Positions 22,680 to 33,620 of a stretch of DNA of 64,000 bases are shown here, piece by piece. Source of the DNA: Chrysemys picta bellii. Taxonomy: Eukaryota > Chordata > Testudines > Emydidae. The notes under the pieces are model-generated. The model saw nothing but the letters and a program-made list of their open reading frames with translations. It had not been told where the DNA came from and made no database searches. A program made the translations under genes and the position numbers. Every line of letters starts with the position of its first letter. Position 1 is the stretch's first letter. Location of the stretch: NCBI RefSeq assembly GCF_011386835.1, contig NC_088797.1, forward strand, positions 34,285,583 to 34,349,582, read 5' to 3'.

Positions 22680-24905
22680 GAACACCTTACTAATGCACAA
22701 AAAGCTTCAATCCGAGAACTGAGGAAGAAGACTGTGCTGGTTAAAAAATTGACCTGGTTTAGAGGGGAAGAGAGGGCAGAGATTAAATATATATAGAGAG
22801 AGAGAAACACATGGAAAAAAGGGGACGTTGATAGTAATGAATATATATCAGAAGTTAGGCATTGCAGAAAATTGATAAGGGAAGTAAACAGAAACAAGGA
22901 GAAATCTATGATCAGCAGAGTTAAGGACAATAAGAAGGAGTTTTTAAAATATATTAGGCACAAATAGAATCCTGACAGTGGTATTGGTCCATTACTAGAT
23001 GGAAATGGTAGAACGATCAATAATAATGCAGAAAAGGCAGAAGCATTAAATCAATATTTCTGTTTTGTATTTGGGGAAAAACATGATATAGTCTCATCAT
23101 ATGGTAATAATAACCATTCCACTCATATCTTTCCATTCAGCTAGTATCTCTAGAGGATGTTAAACGGCAACTACTGAAGTGGGTCATTTTAAAATCAGCA
23201 GGTCCAGTTGTCTTGCATCCACAAGTTTGAAAAGAGCTGGCTGACAAGCTTTCTGGACTGTTACTGTTGGTTTTCAATAAGTCTTGGAGCATTAGGGACG
23301 TTCTGGAAGACTGCAAAAAGCTAACATTGGGCCATTTTTTGAAAGGGTAAACGGGATGACCTGGGTAATTATAGTCCTGTCAGCCTGACATTGATCCCAG
23401 GCAAGATAACAGAGCAGTTGATTCATGGCTCATTTAAGAATTAAACGAGGGTAATGTAATGCGGATCAGCAGGTTTTATGGAAAATAGGCATATTTATGG
23501 CAAACTAACTTGATATCTTTTTTGATGAAATTACAAGTTTGGTTGATAAAGGTAATAGTGTTGACGTAATATACTCAGACTTCTGTAAGGTGTTCGACTT
23601 GGTACTGCCCAACATTTTTATTAAAAAACTAGACTGATATAAAATTAACATGTCCCACATTAAATGGATTTAAAAACTGGCTTAACTGATAGGTCTCAAA
23701 ATGTAACTGTAAACAGGGAATCATCATCAAGCATGTGCGTTTCCAGTGGGTCCCCCAAGGATCAGTTCTGGGCCCTATATGCTATTGAACTTCCTCATTA
23801 ATTATACCTCTACCCCAATATAACGCTGTCCTTGGGAGCCAAAAAATCTTACCGCGTTATAGGTGAAACCGCGTTATATTGAACTTGCTTTGATCCGCCG
23901 GAGTGCACAGCCCCACCCCCCCGGAGCGCTGCTTTACCGCTTTATATCCGAATTCGTGTTATATCGGTTCGCGTTGTATCGGGGTAGAGATGTACATGGA
24001 AGAAACATAAAATCGTCAATGATAAAATTTGCAGATGACACAAAAATTGGGGGAGTGGTAAGTAGTGAAGAGGACAGGTCTCTGATTCAGAGCAAATCTA
24101 GATCTCTTGGTAAGCTGGGTGCAAGCAAAGAATATATCTTTTCATATAACTAAATGTAAAGGTATACAGCTAGGAATAAAGAAAGTAGGCCATACAAACA
24201 ATGGGGGACTATCCTGGGAAGTAGTGACTCTGAAAAAAGATTTGTGGGTTGTGGTGGATAATCAGCTGAACATGAGTCCACAGTGCACCTCTGTGGCCCA
24301 AAAGGCTAATCCAATCCTGGAATGCATAAACAGGAATCTCAACTAGAGGTACAGAAGATTTCTGCATTTAGCACTGGTGTGACTGCTGCTGGAATACTGT
24401 CCCCTGTTCTGGTGCCCACAATTCAAGAATGATGTTGATAAATTGGAGGATTCAGATATGAGCAATGAGAATGATTAAAGAATTAGAAAACATGCCTTAT
24501 AGTGGTAGAATCAAAGAGCACAATCTATTTAGTTTAACAAAGAGAAGGTTAAGGTGTGACTTGATAATAGTTTGTAAGTACCTACATGGGAAACAAATAT
24601 TTAATAATGGGCTCTTTGATCTACAAGAGAAAGGTAGAACGCGATCCAATGGCTGGAAATTGAAGCTAGACACATTCAGACTGAAAATAAGGCGTAAAGT
24701 TTTGACAGTGAGCGTAATTAACCATTGGAACAATTTACCAAGGGTCCTGGTGGATTCTCCATCACTGACAATTTTTAATTCTAGATAGGATATTTTTCTA
24801 ACACATCTCCTCTAGTTCAATCAGGAATTAATGCAGGGAGGCCTGCATTATACAGGAAGTCAGATGATCATAGTGATTGATCCCTTCTGGCCTTGAAATC
24901 TATGA
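22680..24905 (+). mobile_element. decayed CR1/L3-like LINE, about 2.2 kb
   Basis: Fragments of ORF2 appear in order on the plus strand: a linker region, a KFADDTKIGG reverse-transcriptase core near 24025-24055, a later VVVDNQLNMS-type segment, MRMIKELENM, and VINHWNNLPRVLVDSPSL near 24715-24770. There are many stops and frameshifts. It is AT-richer than its surroundings. A MITE interrupts it at 23807-23989. Confidence 0.8.
23807..23989. mobile_element. MITE, about 183 bp, TA-type ends
   Basis: Inverted ends CCTCTACCCCAATATAACGC and GCGTTGTATCGGGGTAGAG. An internal GCGTTATA/TATAACGC motif recurs. The TA immediately left of the element suggests a Tc1/mariner-type TA target, though the right copy has changed. 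Confidence 0.7.
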
Positions 24906-25391
24906 AGCCTCTGCTGGTGCTGGGAGTCCCAGTTTTCTGCAGTGCTGACTCCCTGGGTAGAGCTGGGATTCCCAGTTTCCCCAGTACATCGGCCCTTGGG
25001 GTTCCCATATCTGAGCTGCCCCATGCGGACCCCAGGAATGGGGGTACCTGCTCACTCACATCCCAGCTTGCAGAGAGAAGAGGAGACATCTTCCTGCTGA
25101 GTCGAGGGCTGTGAGACTGGGAGCAGCCTGTGTGCTGTGCTTGCCAGCTGGTGGTGGGCTGGGCAGGCAGCCACAGGGGGAGGGAGCGAGTGCTGTCCCT
25201 TTAAGGAACCCCCAGGGACAACGGGACTGTGTGCACCGGTCACTCACTCCGAGTGCAAACTCCTGGCGACAAGTGCAGAGCAGTGGGGGCAGGGACTGGA
25301 GCCCAGAGCCCAGATAGGGAGAAGGCTGCTGGGGCAGGGACAAGGCTGCCAGGAGAGTGGGTTGGGGTAGGGACAGGAGTCCAGAGGCTAG

Positions 25392-27051
25392 ATGGGGACA
25401 AGAGCCCATATGGGGGCAGGCACTGTTGGGGTAGGGATGGGGCCGCCCAGGCTGCCGATGCGGACAGGGCACCAGGGCTGGCTGGCAGGGCGAGGGCTGC
25501 GAGGGCACCAGGGCTGGCTAACTGCCCAGCTCTGTCTTGCCATCGGCCTGTTCCTGGCAGAGGTGGTGGCCAGTCGGGTCACAGGCTCCCTGCTGGCTCT
25601 CTCCTGCTCACTCCAGACGCTGGGGATGGTGCTAGCGCTGGGGGTGGCTCTGCTGGATGGCCAGCTGGCCTGCGGAGCACACCCCGATTGCAGGAACACC
25701 TTCGGATGGGTGCGGGCCCGGGTGGCAGGGACCCTAGTGTGTGGCGTGTTCCTGACAGCACTGTGCCTGGCCCTGCTGCCCAGGGCACTGCACCGGGCAG
25801 GGCACCCCCAGGTGACAGAGCGGCCCCTGGCACTGGTGGGAGTCGGGGCTGCTGGGCTCCTCATTCATCTTGCCAGGGTGAGGCTGGATAGGCAGCACCA
25901 TCCCGCTCGAGCAAAGAGTCCCCACAGCGGCCATGCCAGCACCAGCAGAGAGGGCGCAGCCACAGGCAGATATGCCCAGGAGACACAAGGTGAGTCCTGC
26001 TGGGGGGGAGGGGGCGTACCGGGCTAGGCCTGTCTCTCAGCTAGAGGGGAGGGCTGAGCTGGGGGGTGGTACCAGGCCAGGCCTGCTGTGTCAGCGTGGG
26101 TTGAGATGTTTGGGGAGCGGTGTGGGGGGAAGGGGTACTGGGCCACTCCTTCAGCTTTGGGTGTCGGAGTTTGCTTAAGTAAGAATTGAGCCTGCCCTAT
26201 GACTCCCATAGTCTTTGCTCCTTTGCCCCCCCCCGACCTTGCCCAGTGACCCTTGCCCCCAAGCTGTAGCATGACATGCTGCCCCCATACCATTTTCACA
26301 CCTCTTCCTTCCCCCCTGCACAGACCTGCTGGGGAACAGGCAGCCTTGGCTAGAGGACGGGTGCTTGCCTGCAGAGGAGTCTGGTGCCTGGCTGGCTCTC
26401 TGCCTTCGCCTCCTGGCTGCCTCCCTGGGCCCTGCCACCGTGCTGCTATATTCACTTGCCTTCCACCTGCTGTGGCCCCCATGTGTGGAGCAAGTGGCCT
26501 GCCTGCCCCCCTGCACTGGGATGCCATGCTGGCCCCTGGGCGGCCCTGCGCCAGCCCTGGCAGAGCTGGGGCCCTGCTGGCTGCTGTACCTGGACCCTGG
26601 GCTGTGTGTGGTTGTGGTGCTGGCTTTGATCCTTTTGGGTGCCCCTTCCCTGCGGGGCTCTGCCTTGGTGCTGCTGCAGGCTGTGCCCGACCATCTGGAC
26701 CTATGGCGACTTGAGTCGCATCTGAGGAGCACGGAGGGGGTGGCAGCCCTGCATGAGCTCCATGTCTGGCAGCTGGACAGTTCCTACAGCCTGGTGGCCA
26801 CGGCCCATGTCTGGTGCCTTGACACTGCCTCCTACAAGGCTGTGGCCAGGAGGATCCAGCAGGTGTTCTGGGAGCATGGGATCCACGCAGCCACAGTGCA
26901 GCCCGAGTTCGGTGCACTTCAGGAACCGTGCTGCATGGCAGCAGGTGGGGGTGATGGCTGCATGGGGGGGGGTGAGGCCCCCAGGAAGAGGCACCCGTCA
27001 CTCCCATTCTCCAGCCCCACGGTGATCCTGGAGTACGAGACCACAGTGTGA
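25392..27051 (+). CDS. SLC30A1-like zinc transporter homologue without transport-site residues
   Basis: Exon 1 is 25392-25989 and exon 2 is 26324-27051, with gtgagt/ctgcacag splice sites and a split Asp codon; 441 aa from the first ATG. In-frame ATGs at 25437 and 25458 better fit the short ZnT1 N terminus. ZnT1 hallmarks are FLAEVVASRVTGSL (TM1-2), NTFGWVRARVAGTLVCGVFLTAL (TM3), a Cys-bearing extracellular loop (CVEQVACLPPC) and a cytosolic domain (VEGV-like TEGVAALHELHVWQL ... GIHAATVQPEF). CDF transporters bind Zn2+ through HxxxD in TM2 and TM5. Here the TM2 positions are Gln75/Met79 and the TM5 positions Arg228/Ala232, and the preceding TM2 Asp is Cys72. Proton-coupled zinc export is therefore unlikely; a regulatory or metal-sensing role is inference. 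Both exons are fully open, which argues against a pseudogene. Poly(A) signal at 27525-27530. Confidence 0.82.
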
Positions 27052-27524
27052 GCCATGGGAGCCACCTCTGAACCAGCACTTAAAAGGGACATGTCCTGGA
27101 GTGAGCGGGGGCCATGGCAGCCACTCCCCATGAAGCGTCTGCTCCCCACACTCCTCAGGCAGCTCGGGGAGTATAGAACTGTGCCAGCTCCCCCACCCCT
27201 CCGCCATGCCGCTGCTCTTTGCCTGCCCCAGGCCCATGTGAGATTCCTGGAGGGAGGAGCCGGGGCGTGTAGGGGAGCAGGGGGTGTTGGCAGCCCTGAA
27301 GACTGAGAATGAAGTGAGGAGCAGAAACCGGCCTCCAAGGATCAGCGGCACTATGGAGATTTGGAACCTACCGTGCTGTGAGACAGGGTTGCCCCTGGAC
27401 TCAGCACTCAGGACAGGCCATGGCACAGGATGGGGCTCCCCACAGGACTCAGGGTCCCTACAGGATGTGCCGCAGGACGGGGCTGATGTGGGGTCTCTCC
27501 TTTTAGAGCACTGCATTCCCTGTA

Positions 27525-27530
27525 AATAAA
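27525..27530 (+). terminator. SLC30A1-like poly(A) signal AATAAA
   Basis: A canonical hexamer 474 bp after the stop codon. It lies about 32 bp from the oppositely oriented signal of the selenoprotein gene. Confidence 0.7.
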
Positions 27531-27561
27531 GGGCATGGAGCTGCCTGCCAGGATGTTGCTC

Positions 27562-27567
27562 TTTATT
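27562..27567 (-). terminator. SELENOW-like poly(A) signal
   Basis: AATAAA on the minus strand (tttatt on plus), about 340 bp beyond the stop codon and about 40 bp beyond the SECIS element. Confidence 0.75.
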
Positions 27568-27603
27568 GCTTGGCGACAGCCACAGGGGTTGGAGCGTCGG
27601 GGG

Positions 27604-27657
27604 GAGGTCAGGGACTGGCCTGGGCTGTGACTCCCTTTCGGCTGATCCCGTCATGTG
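27604..27657 (-). promoter_or_regulatory. SECIS element in the 3' UTR
   Basis: On the minus strand the 5' quartet strand ATGA (27654-27651) is followed by GGGA-TCA-GCC, which pairs with GGC-CAG-TCCC, and then TGAC (27610-27607) completes the non-Watson-Crick UGA/GA core. The apical loop begins GAAAGG, giving the required unpaired AA, and contains a possible GGG/CCC mini-helix as in form II SECIS. The layout, location and orientation all fit recoding of the TGA at 29272-29270. The fold was done by eye. Confidence 0.82.
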
Positions 27658-27907
27658 CTGGCCTGGAAACCACAGCACCCTGTGCGGAGAAAGGGGAGAT
27701 GGGGCAGTGTCAGTTCCTGGCATGTTCCTCCCCCGACCCCACACAGCCAGGGGCGTGTCCTGTGACCCCACATGGGCTGGACTATATCCCTCAACCTCCC
27801 ACAGAGCGCTGGCCCCACCCACGCTGGGACATGACCCCCTAACCCACTGGGCTCCTAACCCCTCCAACAACCCCTCAGCCAGGGTTCTCTTACCCAATCC
27901 CTGCTCG

Positions 27908-30094
27908 CTACTGTTCCAGGACCTTGCTGATGCCTTCACAGATGCGCTGCACCTTGGCGTTACTGTCCACGTAGCCATCACCATTCTATGGGACCAGGGG
28001 ACGGGTCAGTCTGTGCTGCCCATGATACCCTGCCCTTCTCCCCAGGACCCCCTAAAGCTGGGGATGTGTACCCCTACTCCGCCTCCCAAAACAGGGATGT
28101 GCCCCCTGCACAATGCCCCCAAGCACTCCCAGAACTGGGGATGTGCCTCCAGCACAGTGCCCCTGTCCAGCCCCCCCAGCTGAGGATGTGCCCCCAGCAC
28201 ACTGCCCCCCAGTGCCGAGGATGTGCCCCCTAGAACTCTCAAAGCCGAGGATGTGGCCTCCGCAGAGTGCCCCCCAGAGCCCTCAAAGCCAAGGATGTGC
28301 CCCCTGCAGAGTGCCCCCCAGAGCCGGGGATGTGTCCCCAGCACAGTACCCCTCAGCAGCCCCAGCCGGGAGGTACCAACACACAGTGCCTGCTGGGTAC
28401 TCACGATCTTGGAGTGCAGGACCTGGCCACTGTCAGGGAGAAGAATCTCGAAGGCCCCAGAGCCGGGGGCCATTTCCCCTGTCTGGAGAGAGAGCGAGTG
28501 TGGGGTGAGCAGGTTGGGGGAAGCGTGGGGACTGAACACCAGAGCGGTGGGCCCAATGGAGAGCTGTTCCAGAGTGGGGGTGAAACCTTGAGGAGCCATG
28601 GGGCATGTGATCCCCACACAAATCTGGGGGATGCCCTTGGGGGCTCAGGTGAGCAGAGTGGGGCTCCCTACTCTAACCCTGCCCTGCTGGTGCTGGAACA
28701 GCTCCCAACCCTGATTCCCTGTCCCACCAAACCCAGGCCCCCCGCCCCTCCTGCACCTGGTCCCCAAGCCCCAGCCTGACCCCAGTCACTCACAATCTCC
28801 AACTGATTTGGGAAGCGTTTTTCTAGGAACTCCTGCAGCTGCAGGAACTAGGGGGAGCAGAAAGAGAGATGGGGGGGAAGGTCAATGACTTGGAGTGGGG
28901 GAGGGCCCTACCACTGCTCCCCTTTCCCCAGCCCCAGGGAGCCTGTTAGGCCCACAAATCCCCCCTGCGCCCTACCCTTTGGTATCCCCTGGGCACCTCA
29001 CTCCTTAGAGAAGGAGACACCACCAGCCATCGGGCCCAGCTCCTTCTGCAGGAGGGACCCTGGGGGCGGGTCCCTAGGGGGAAGGGCTGGGAACCCCAAG
29101 GAACCGTTCCCCACATATGAAGGCATGAAGGCACAGTGAAAGCCAGGGGCACATGGGGGCATTGGGAGGGCACACAGGTGGAATGGGGGGCACACAAGCT
29201 GTGTCTCTCACAGTGGGGGTGGAGGACACATGTGGGGGGAGGCTCTTTACTCACCCGGCTTCTGTATCCTCAGCTGCCACTACAAGGGAAACAGAGCCCA
29301 GCATCAGTGTGGAGCGGCCCCATGCTGAAAGGGAACCAGTGTGGGCAGGAAGGCTGGAGTTTGGGCAGAGACCCAGTGCCAGGGGTGTCAGAATTGTGAG
29401 GGTGAGAAGGGAGGCTGAGGCAGGGACCCAGTGCCTAGGGTGGGCTGTGCCCTTAGGGGGGCAGTTGTGGGTAGGAGGTGCCCAAGGAAGGGGCAGTCCT
29501 AGGTAAGGGGTGCCCATGGGGATGCAGAGCTGTATGGGGTGTGCCCATGGGGGCAGTGCTGGGTGAGGAGTACCCATGGGGAGGTGTAGCTGGGCGAGGG
29601 GTGCCCAGGGGGGGTGGAGCTGTATGGGGTGTGCCCATGGGGGCATTGCTGGGTGAGGGGTGCCCATGGGGGGTGGAGCTGTATGGGGTGTGCCCATGGG
29701 GGCATTGCTGGATGAGGAGTACCCATGGGGCGTGTAGCTGGGTGAGGGGTGCCCACAGGGGTGGAGCTATATGGGGTATGCCAATGGGGGGTGTAGCTGG
29801 GTGAGGGGTTCCCTGGGGGGCAATGCTGGGTGAGGAGTGCCCATGGGGGTGGAGCTGGGTGAGGGGTCCCCATGGGGGTGGAGTTGTATGGGGTGTGCCT
29901 ATGGGGGTGGAGCTGGGTGAGGGGTGCCCATGGGGGCCAGAGCTGGGTGAGGGGTGCCCTTGGGCGGCAATGCTGGGTGAGGAATGCCCATGGGGCGGTG
30001 CTGGGTGGGGGGTGCCCTGGGTAGGGGGTACCGGTGGGGGTATCTCTGCCACTTACCAGAAGATGATCCGCACTGGGAGGCATGAGGCAGCCAT
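27908..30094 (-). CDS. selenoprotein W-like protein (Sec at TGA 29272-29270)
   Basis: Five exons on the minus strand: 30057-30094, 29255-29279, 28794-28847, 28405-28482 and 27908-27985; 90 aa. Exon 1 reads MAASCLPVRIIF. Exon 2 supplies C-G-S-U-G-Y-R-S-R with an in-frame TGA at the position of selenocysteine in the SelW CxxU redox motif. Exons 3-5 give FLQLQEFLEKRFPNQLEI, then a GAFEILLPDSGQVLHSKI strand pair, then NGDGYVDSNAKV and a C-terminal helix. These match the SelW thioredoxin-like fold in order and length (SelW about 87 aa). All five junctions have GT/AG and keep frame. SelW is a small cytosolic thiol-redox protein. A SECIS at 27604-27657 supports Sec insertion. It could be the vertebrate SelW2 lineage rather than SelW itself. 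A gene finder reading TGA as stop would miss or truncate it. Confidence 0.9.
28080..28380. repeat. ~35-40 bp minisatellite in SELENOW-like intron 4
   Basis: About seven units of GGGATGTGCCCCC followed by AGCACAGTGCCCC or CAGAGTGCCCCCCAGAGCC, running from the exon 5 side towards exon 4. Confidence 0.75.
29440..30035. repeat. ~47-bp G-rich minisatellite in SELENOW-like intron 1
   Basis: More than ten copies of GTGCCCATGGGGG with alternating GGTGGAGCTGTATGGGG and GCATTGCTGGGTGAGGGG segments fill most of the 777-bp intron. Long open frames on both strands here are by-products of the repeat. Confidence 0.85.
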
Positions 30095-30309
30095 GGTGAT
30101 GCCGGACCCAGCAGGAGAAGGGGGGATAACAGCTCGGAACCAGCCTGGACCAGAGCAGCCCATTCATCCTGCCACGGGGGAAATGTGACCCCAAGGGCAG
30201 CTTCCCCACCAGGAACCAACTCCTCCCCCCAGCCTCCCAGCAGCCTTTGCCAGGGCTTGGGGCCAGGGGAATTGGGAGGGGGGCGTCTCAGGTGAAAGCC
30301 CCTACTCCA

Positions 30310-30362
30310 TCTGGATTGGTCTGGGCCAGGTCTGTGGGGCGTCCCAGTTGCTAGGCAACCTC
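30310..30362 (-). promoter_or_regulatory. X-box (RFX) and CCAAT box upstream of the selenoprotein gene
   Basis: GTTGCTAGGCAAC at 30347-30359 is a palindromic RFX-type X-box. A CCAAT box (attgg on plus, 30315-30319) lies about 30 bp closer to the gene. Both are 220-265 bp upstream of the ATG in a GC-rich, TATA-less segment. Confidence 0.5.
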
Positions 30363-30954
30363 CTGAAAATTCTGTGTGGGGGCAATGCCCATAGGCCCTG
30401 TCCCCTGTACCTCTCACAACCCTGCCCTTTACCCCTGCCCTCCATGCCAGATTGCACCCCTCCCCTCAGGTCCCACCCCCAGCATCCCTCCCCACAACCT
30501 GCCCCCCTCCCATGCTCCCTCATCCCCTTTTGCTCCCCCTTTGCCAGCTATTTCCCCTGTATCCTGCTCCCACTGCCCCGCCCAGGCCCTGCTCCATTTC
30601 CCAGCCTCTAGCATCTGCGCGGGGCTAACCCCGCAACTCTTGCAGAATATCTTGTGGGGATCCTGAGTGACCCCATGTGCAGGGGAGTGGAGGGAGAGGG
30701 TAGGGGTTGTCACAGCCTGTCCTTCCCCCTGCCCCTCCTCTGAATGGACACCTGGCCATTGTGAGGGGACCCAGCTGCCAAGCCCCCTGGGTCTGGGTTG
30801 AGCCAGGTCACTGTTCCCAGCCCTGGATCTCTAAGTGCCCTCCCAAGTGCAGCCCCCAGGTCTGAGCTCTTCCTAGGGCTATGGAGACCCCACAGTCTAG
30901 CTGCCTTACACCTTGGAACCAGCACCCCAGCCTGCCAAAGCCCCTTGTGCTTGG

Positions 30955-31080
30955 ACAGTCTCCCAGGCCACACGTTCTCCAGACACATCTCCCCAGAGGT
31001 CCCTGGGCCGCAGGTGCTCCAGACACATCTCCTTGCAGTCCTCTGGGCCACAGGTGCTCCGGACACATCTCCCCACTTTT
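30955..31080. repeat. ~47-bp tandem repeat, three copies
   Basis: Units share CCAGACACATCTCC and CTGGGCCnCAGGTGCTCC. Confidence 0.65.
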
Positions 31081-32343
31081 GACCTGAGTGGTTGGTCAAA
31101 GCCCAGGGCCCTGGGGGTGATTCTAGCTGGGAGGAGCCTGGACGATGGAGTCTGGGCCCTTTGGTACAATCCTGTGTATTTACAGGGAATGTACAAAGTC
31201 CTGTTCCCCCCAACACAGGCGGCACCAAACACCAGGAGGCAGTGTCCTTGCTCACAGCCCCAGACAGAGCCGCCCCCCAAAGCACTCTAGGTTTGCTCCT
31301 GGCTTGTGCTGCCAGCTGCTTCTTCAGACTGTGTCTGACTCTTGTTTTGACCTGGTTCGCTCTCACCCAAATACCCTGGAGAGCCCTCTGCCCATAGGCC
31401 AAATTCCCTGGCGGGCTGGCATACCCCTTGGCTAAGGTGGGGCTGCCTAGCTGTCTCTTACAGCACTCATCAATGAGGAGTGGCAGTCACAACAGTTTAA
31501 GGAGATTTAACCCAGCCCGCAACAGAACAGGGGCTTGGCCTAGGCATTTCTGAACCACAGGCACATTGCTCTTAACCAAACCACCTAGAGATCCATACTG
31601 AGTCAATGACACAACACAGAGCCCTGACTGCAGCTCCCCGCCCCAGGATGATCTCACCCATCCTGGGAGGTCTAAGTATGTCCAGCATCCTTAAGCCATA
31701 CCACCCTGCCTCCTCCTAGCCTTACCGCCAGGCACTGAACGATGGACTGGCCTCACTTAGGGAAGCCCCCCCTTTTAAAATAATCTTGGACCCTCCTTTT
31801 CCCATGTGCTTCTGTTGGGGGAGATGCAGGCTCCAGATGCTTCTGTGGAGAGGGTCAGTCCAAGGTAATGGCCCTAGGGTAGCAAAGGCACTCCCAGCAG
31901 GGGAAAGCCAGTCTGTCTTGTTGCCATCAAGTGATCAAGACACATGCCATAGTCTTTCTATTAGGTGTCCTGCCCCCACCGCACAATGGACGCGCCAATT
32001 AACTATGGACATGAAACATAACATGAAAGTCACACTCCTCCGGGAAGGTCCCGATACGCAATGGTGCATTCACAGACCCAGGAGGAGGTCACACCGGGAT
32101 ATAGACATTTCTCCCACTCTGCCACAGGAAGTATCATGAATTTACACCTAGGGCTGAGATGGGAGCCAGGACTCCTGGGTTGTATCCCCAGCTCTGAGAG
32201 AGGAGGTGGGTCTAGCAAACGTCATCAGGGCAGGCTGGGAGCCTGGACTCCAGGTTCTTTTCCCAGGTGTGCCCCTGTTTTGTGTCTGTCTTTCATGACT
32301 ATAATATTCTCTGAGCTCTCCAGGCAAAGGGAAGAATGAGTGA

Positions 32344-32390
32344 GTGAGAGAGAGAGAGAGAGAATGTGTGTGTGTGTGTGTGTGTGGTGC
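32344..32390. repeat. compound (GA)n(TG)n microsatellite
   Basis: A run of gagaga followed by gtgtgtgtgt. Confidence 0.9.
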
Positions 32391-33084
32391 CAAGTTCTCT
32401 CCCCACACCCATAGTCACTGCCCTGGAGAGTGGGCCAGGCTGGGGGTCCCATGGCCAAGGAGTGGGGTACCTGAGGCTCAGTGTCTGGGGCCTCGGGACG
32501 GACAGCCCCTTCAACCAGGCTTCAGGGCCAAGCGGTTGGGGGTTCCCATCTCAGTATGGGACACAGCTACCCAGGGGTGGGGGAACTGATCTGTATTGTG
32601 GGGGCAGGGTGGATTGTTGCCCTAAATGCCATGAAGCACCTTCCCCAGGGCAGGCCCGTCATGGAAACAGGCTGGGGCTCATGCTTCCCCCTCCCGCCCC
32701 ATCATGGCTTTTCCTGTCCCATCCTCTGCTCTGCTTCAGCTGGCCCCTTTCTTTTCCTTCCCTTCCCACGGCCCCTCCTGACACTACTCCCCCCACTACC
32801 TCATGGCTCAGCTAAACTGTCCCCTCCCATGCCTGCTGGGACAGAGCCGGTGGCCTTGGCCCAGGGCCCAGGGCAACATGGGGAGGTATGTAGGTCAGAC
32901 AGGAAACTCTCCAAGCAGGGAATGAAAGAGGCTTTGTCCTGTCCTCCCCCCTTCCAGCCCCAGTCACAGTGGTGCCACCCTTAACCCTCTGTGCACTAGG
33001 CTGCAGCCAGCATTGCACGGCACCAAGAAGCACACAGCATGTGTCCGGATAGGCCCGGGGCAAATGCACATGCATGGAGGGGGA

Positions 33085-33620
33085 AGGGGTTACAAAGAGT
33101 GTGTCTTTGTGTGTGATGTGGTGTTTGTGTGGAGGGGCGGGGTGTGTGTTACAGTGAATATACGTGTCTGTGTGAGTCTGACAGTGAGTGTGGGTGACGT
33201 GTATAACATGGTGTGTGTGTTTTTCTGTGACCATGTGGATCGGTGTGTGATATGTCAGTGTGAGTGTGTGGTACAGTGAGCGTGTTCCAGTGAGTCTGTT
33301 GTGTGTGTTTGGTATGTGTGTGACATGGAGTGTGTGTGTGGTACAGTAAGTGTGTGTAAATGTGTGTGTTATAGTGATTGTGTGTTACAGCGAGTGTCAA
33401 TGAATGTGAGAGTGTTCCAGTGAGTGAATGTGTGTGTGTCAATGAGCATGTTTCAGTGTATGTGTGGGGGTGTTATAGTGAGCATATGTTGGTGTGTGGT
33501 GTGCATTTATGTTACAGTGAGTGTCAACGAGTGTGCGTTACAGTGAGTGCGTCAGTGAGCGTATTATGTGTTGCAGTGTATGTGTGTTGGTGCATGTGTG
33601 AGCATCAGACCCAAGGTGTT
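33085..33620. repeat. GT-rich degenerate satellite block, about 530 bp
   Basis: Irregular repetition of GTGTGTGTTACAGTGAGTGT-like words with variants (TTCCAGTGAGTG, GTCAATGAGC). The strand bias is strong (G+T on plus). Protein-like frames on both strands are repeat artefacts. Confidence 0.75.

Noticed and set aside
25392..27051. SLC30A1-like locus as a pseudogene
   Set aside because: No stop or frameshift in about 440 codons, splice sites are canonical, a poly(A) signal is present, and non-transport motifs are well kept. Loss of ligands alone does not show loss of the gene.
26024..27079. 351-codon minus-strand frame
   Set aside because: It is antisense to the SLC30A1-like exon 2, GC-rich, without domains, and crosses that gene's intron.
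29270..29272. TGA as evidence that the SelW-like gene is a pseudogene
   Set aside because: The TGA is exactly at the Sec position of the CxxU motif, every other codon and splice site is intact, and a SECIS lies in the 3' UTR.
29453..30209. Long open frames on both strands (about 120-236 codons) as genes
   Set aside because: They are read from the GTGCCCATGGGGG minisatellite in the selenoprotein intron; all six frames look similar and repetitive.
33085..33620. Coding frames with Val/Cys or His/Thr repeats
   Set aside because: They are translations of GT-rich simple sequence.
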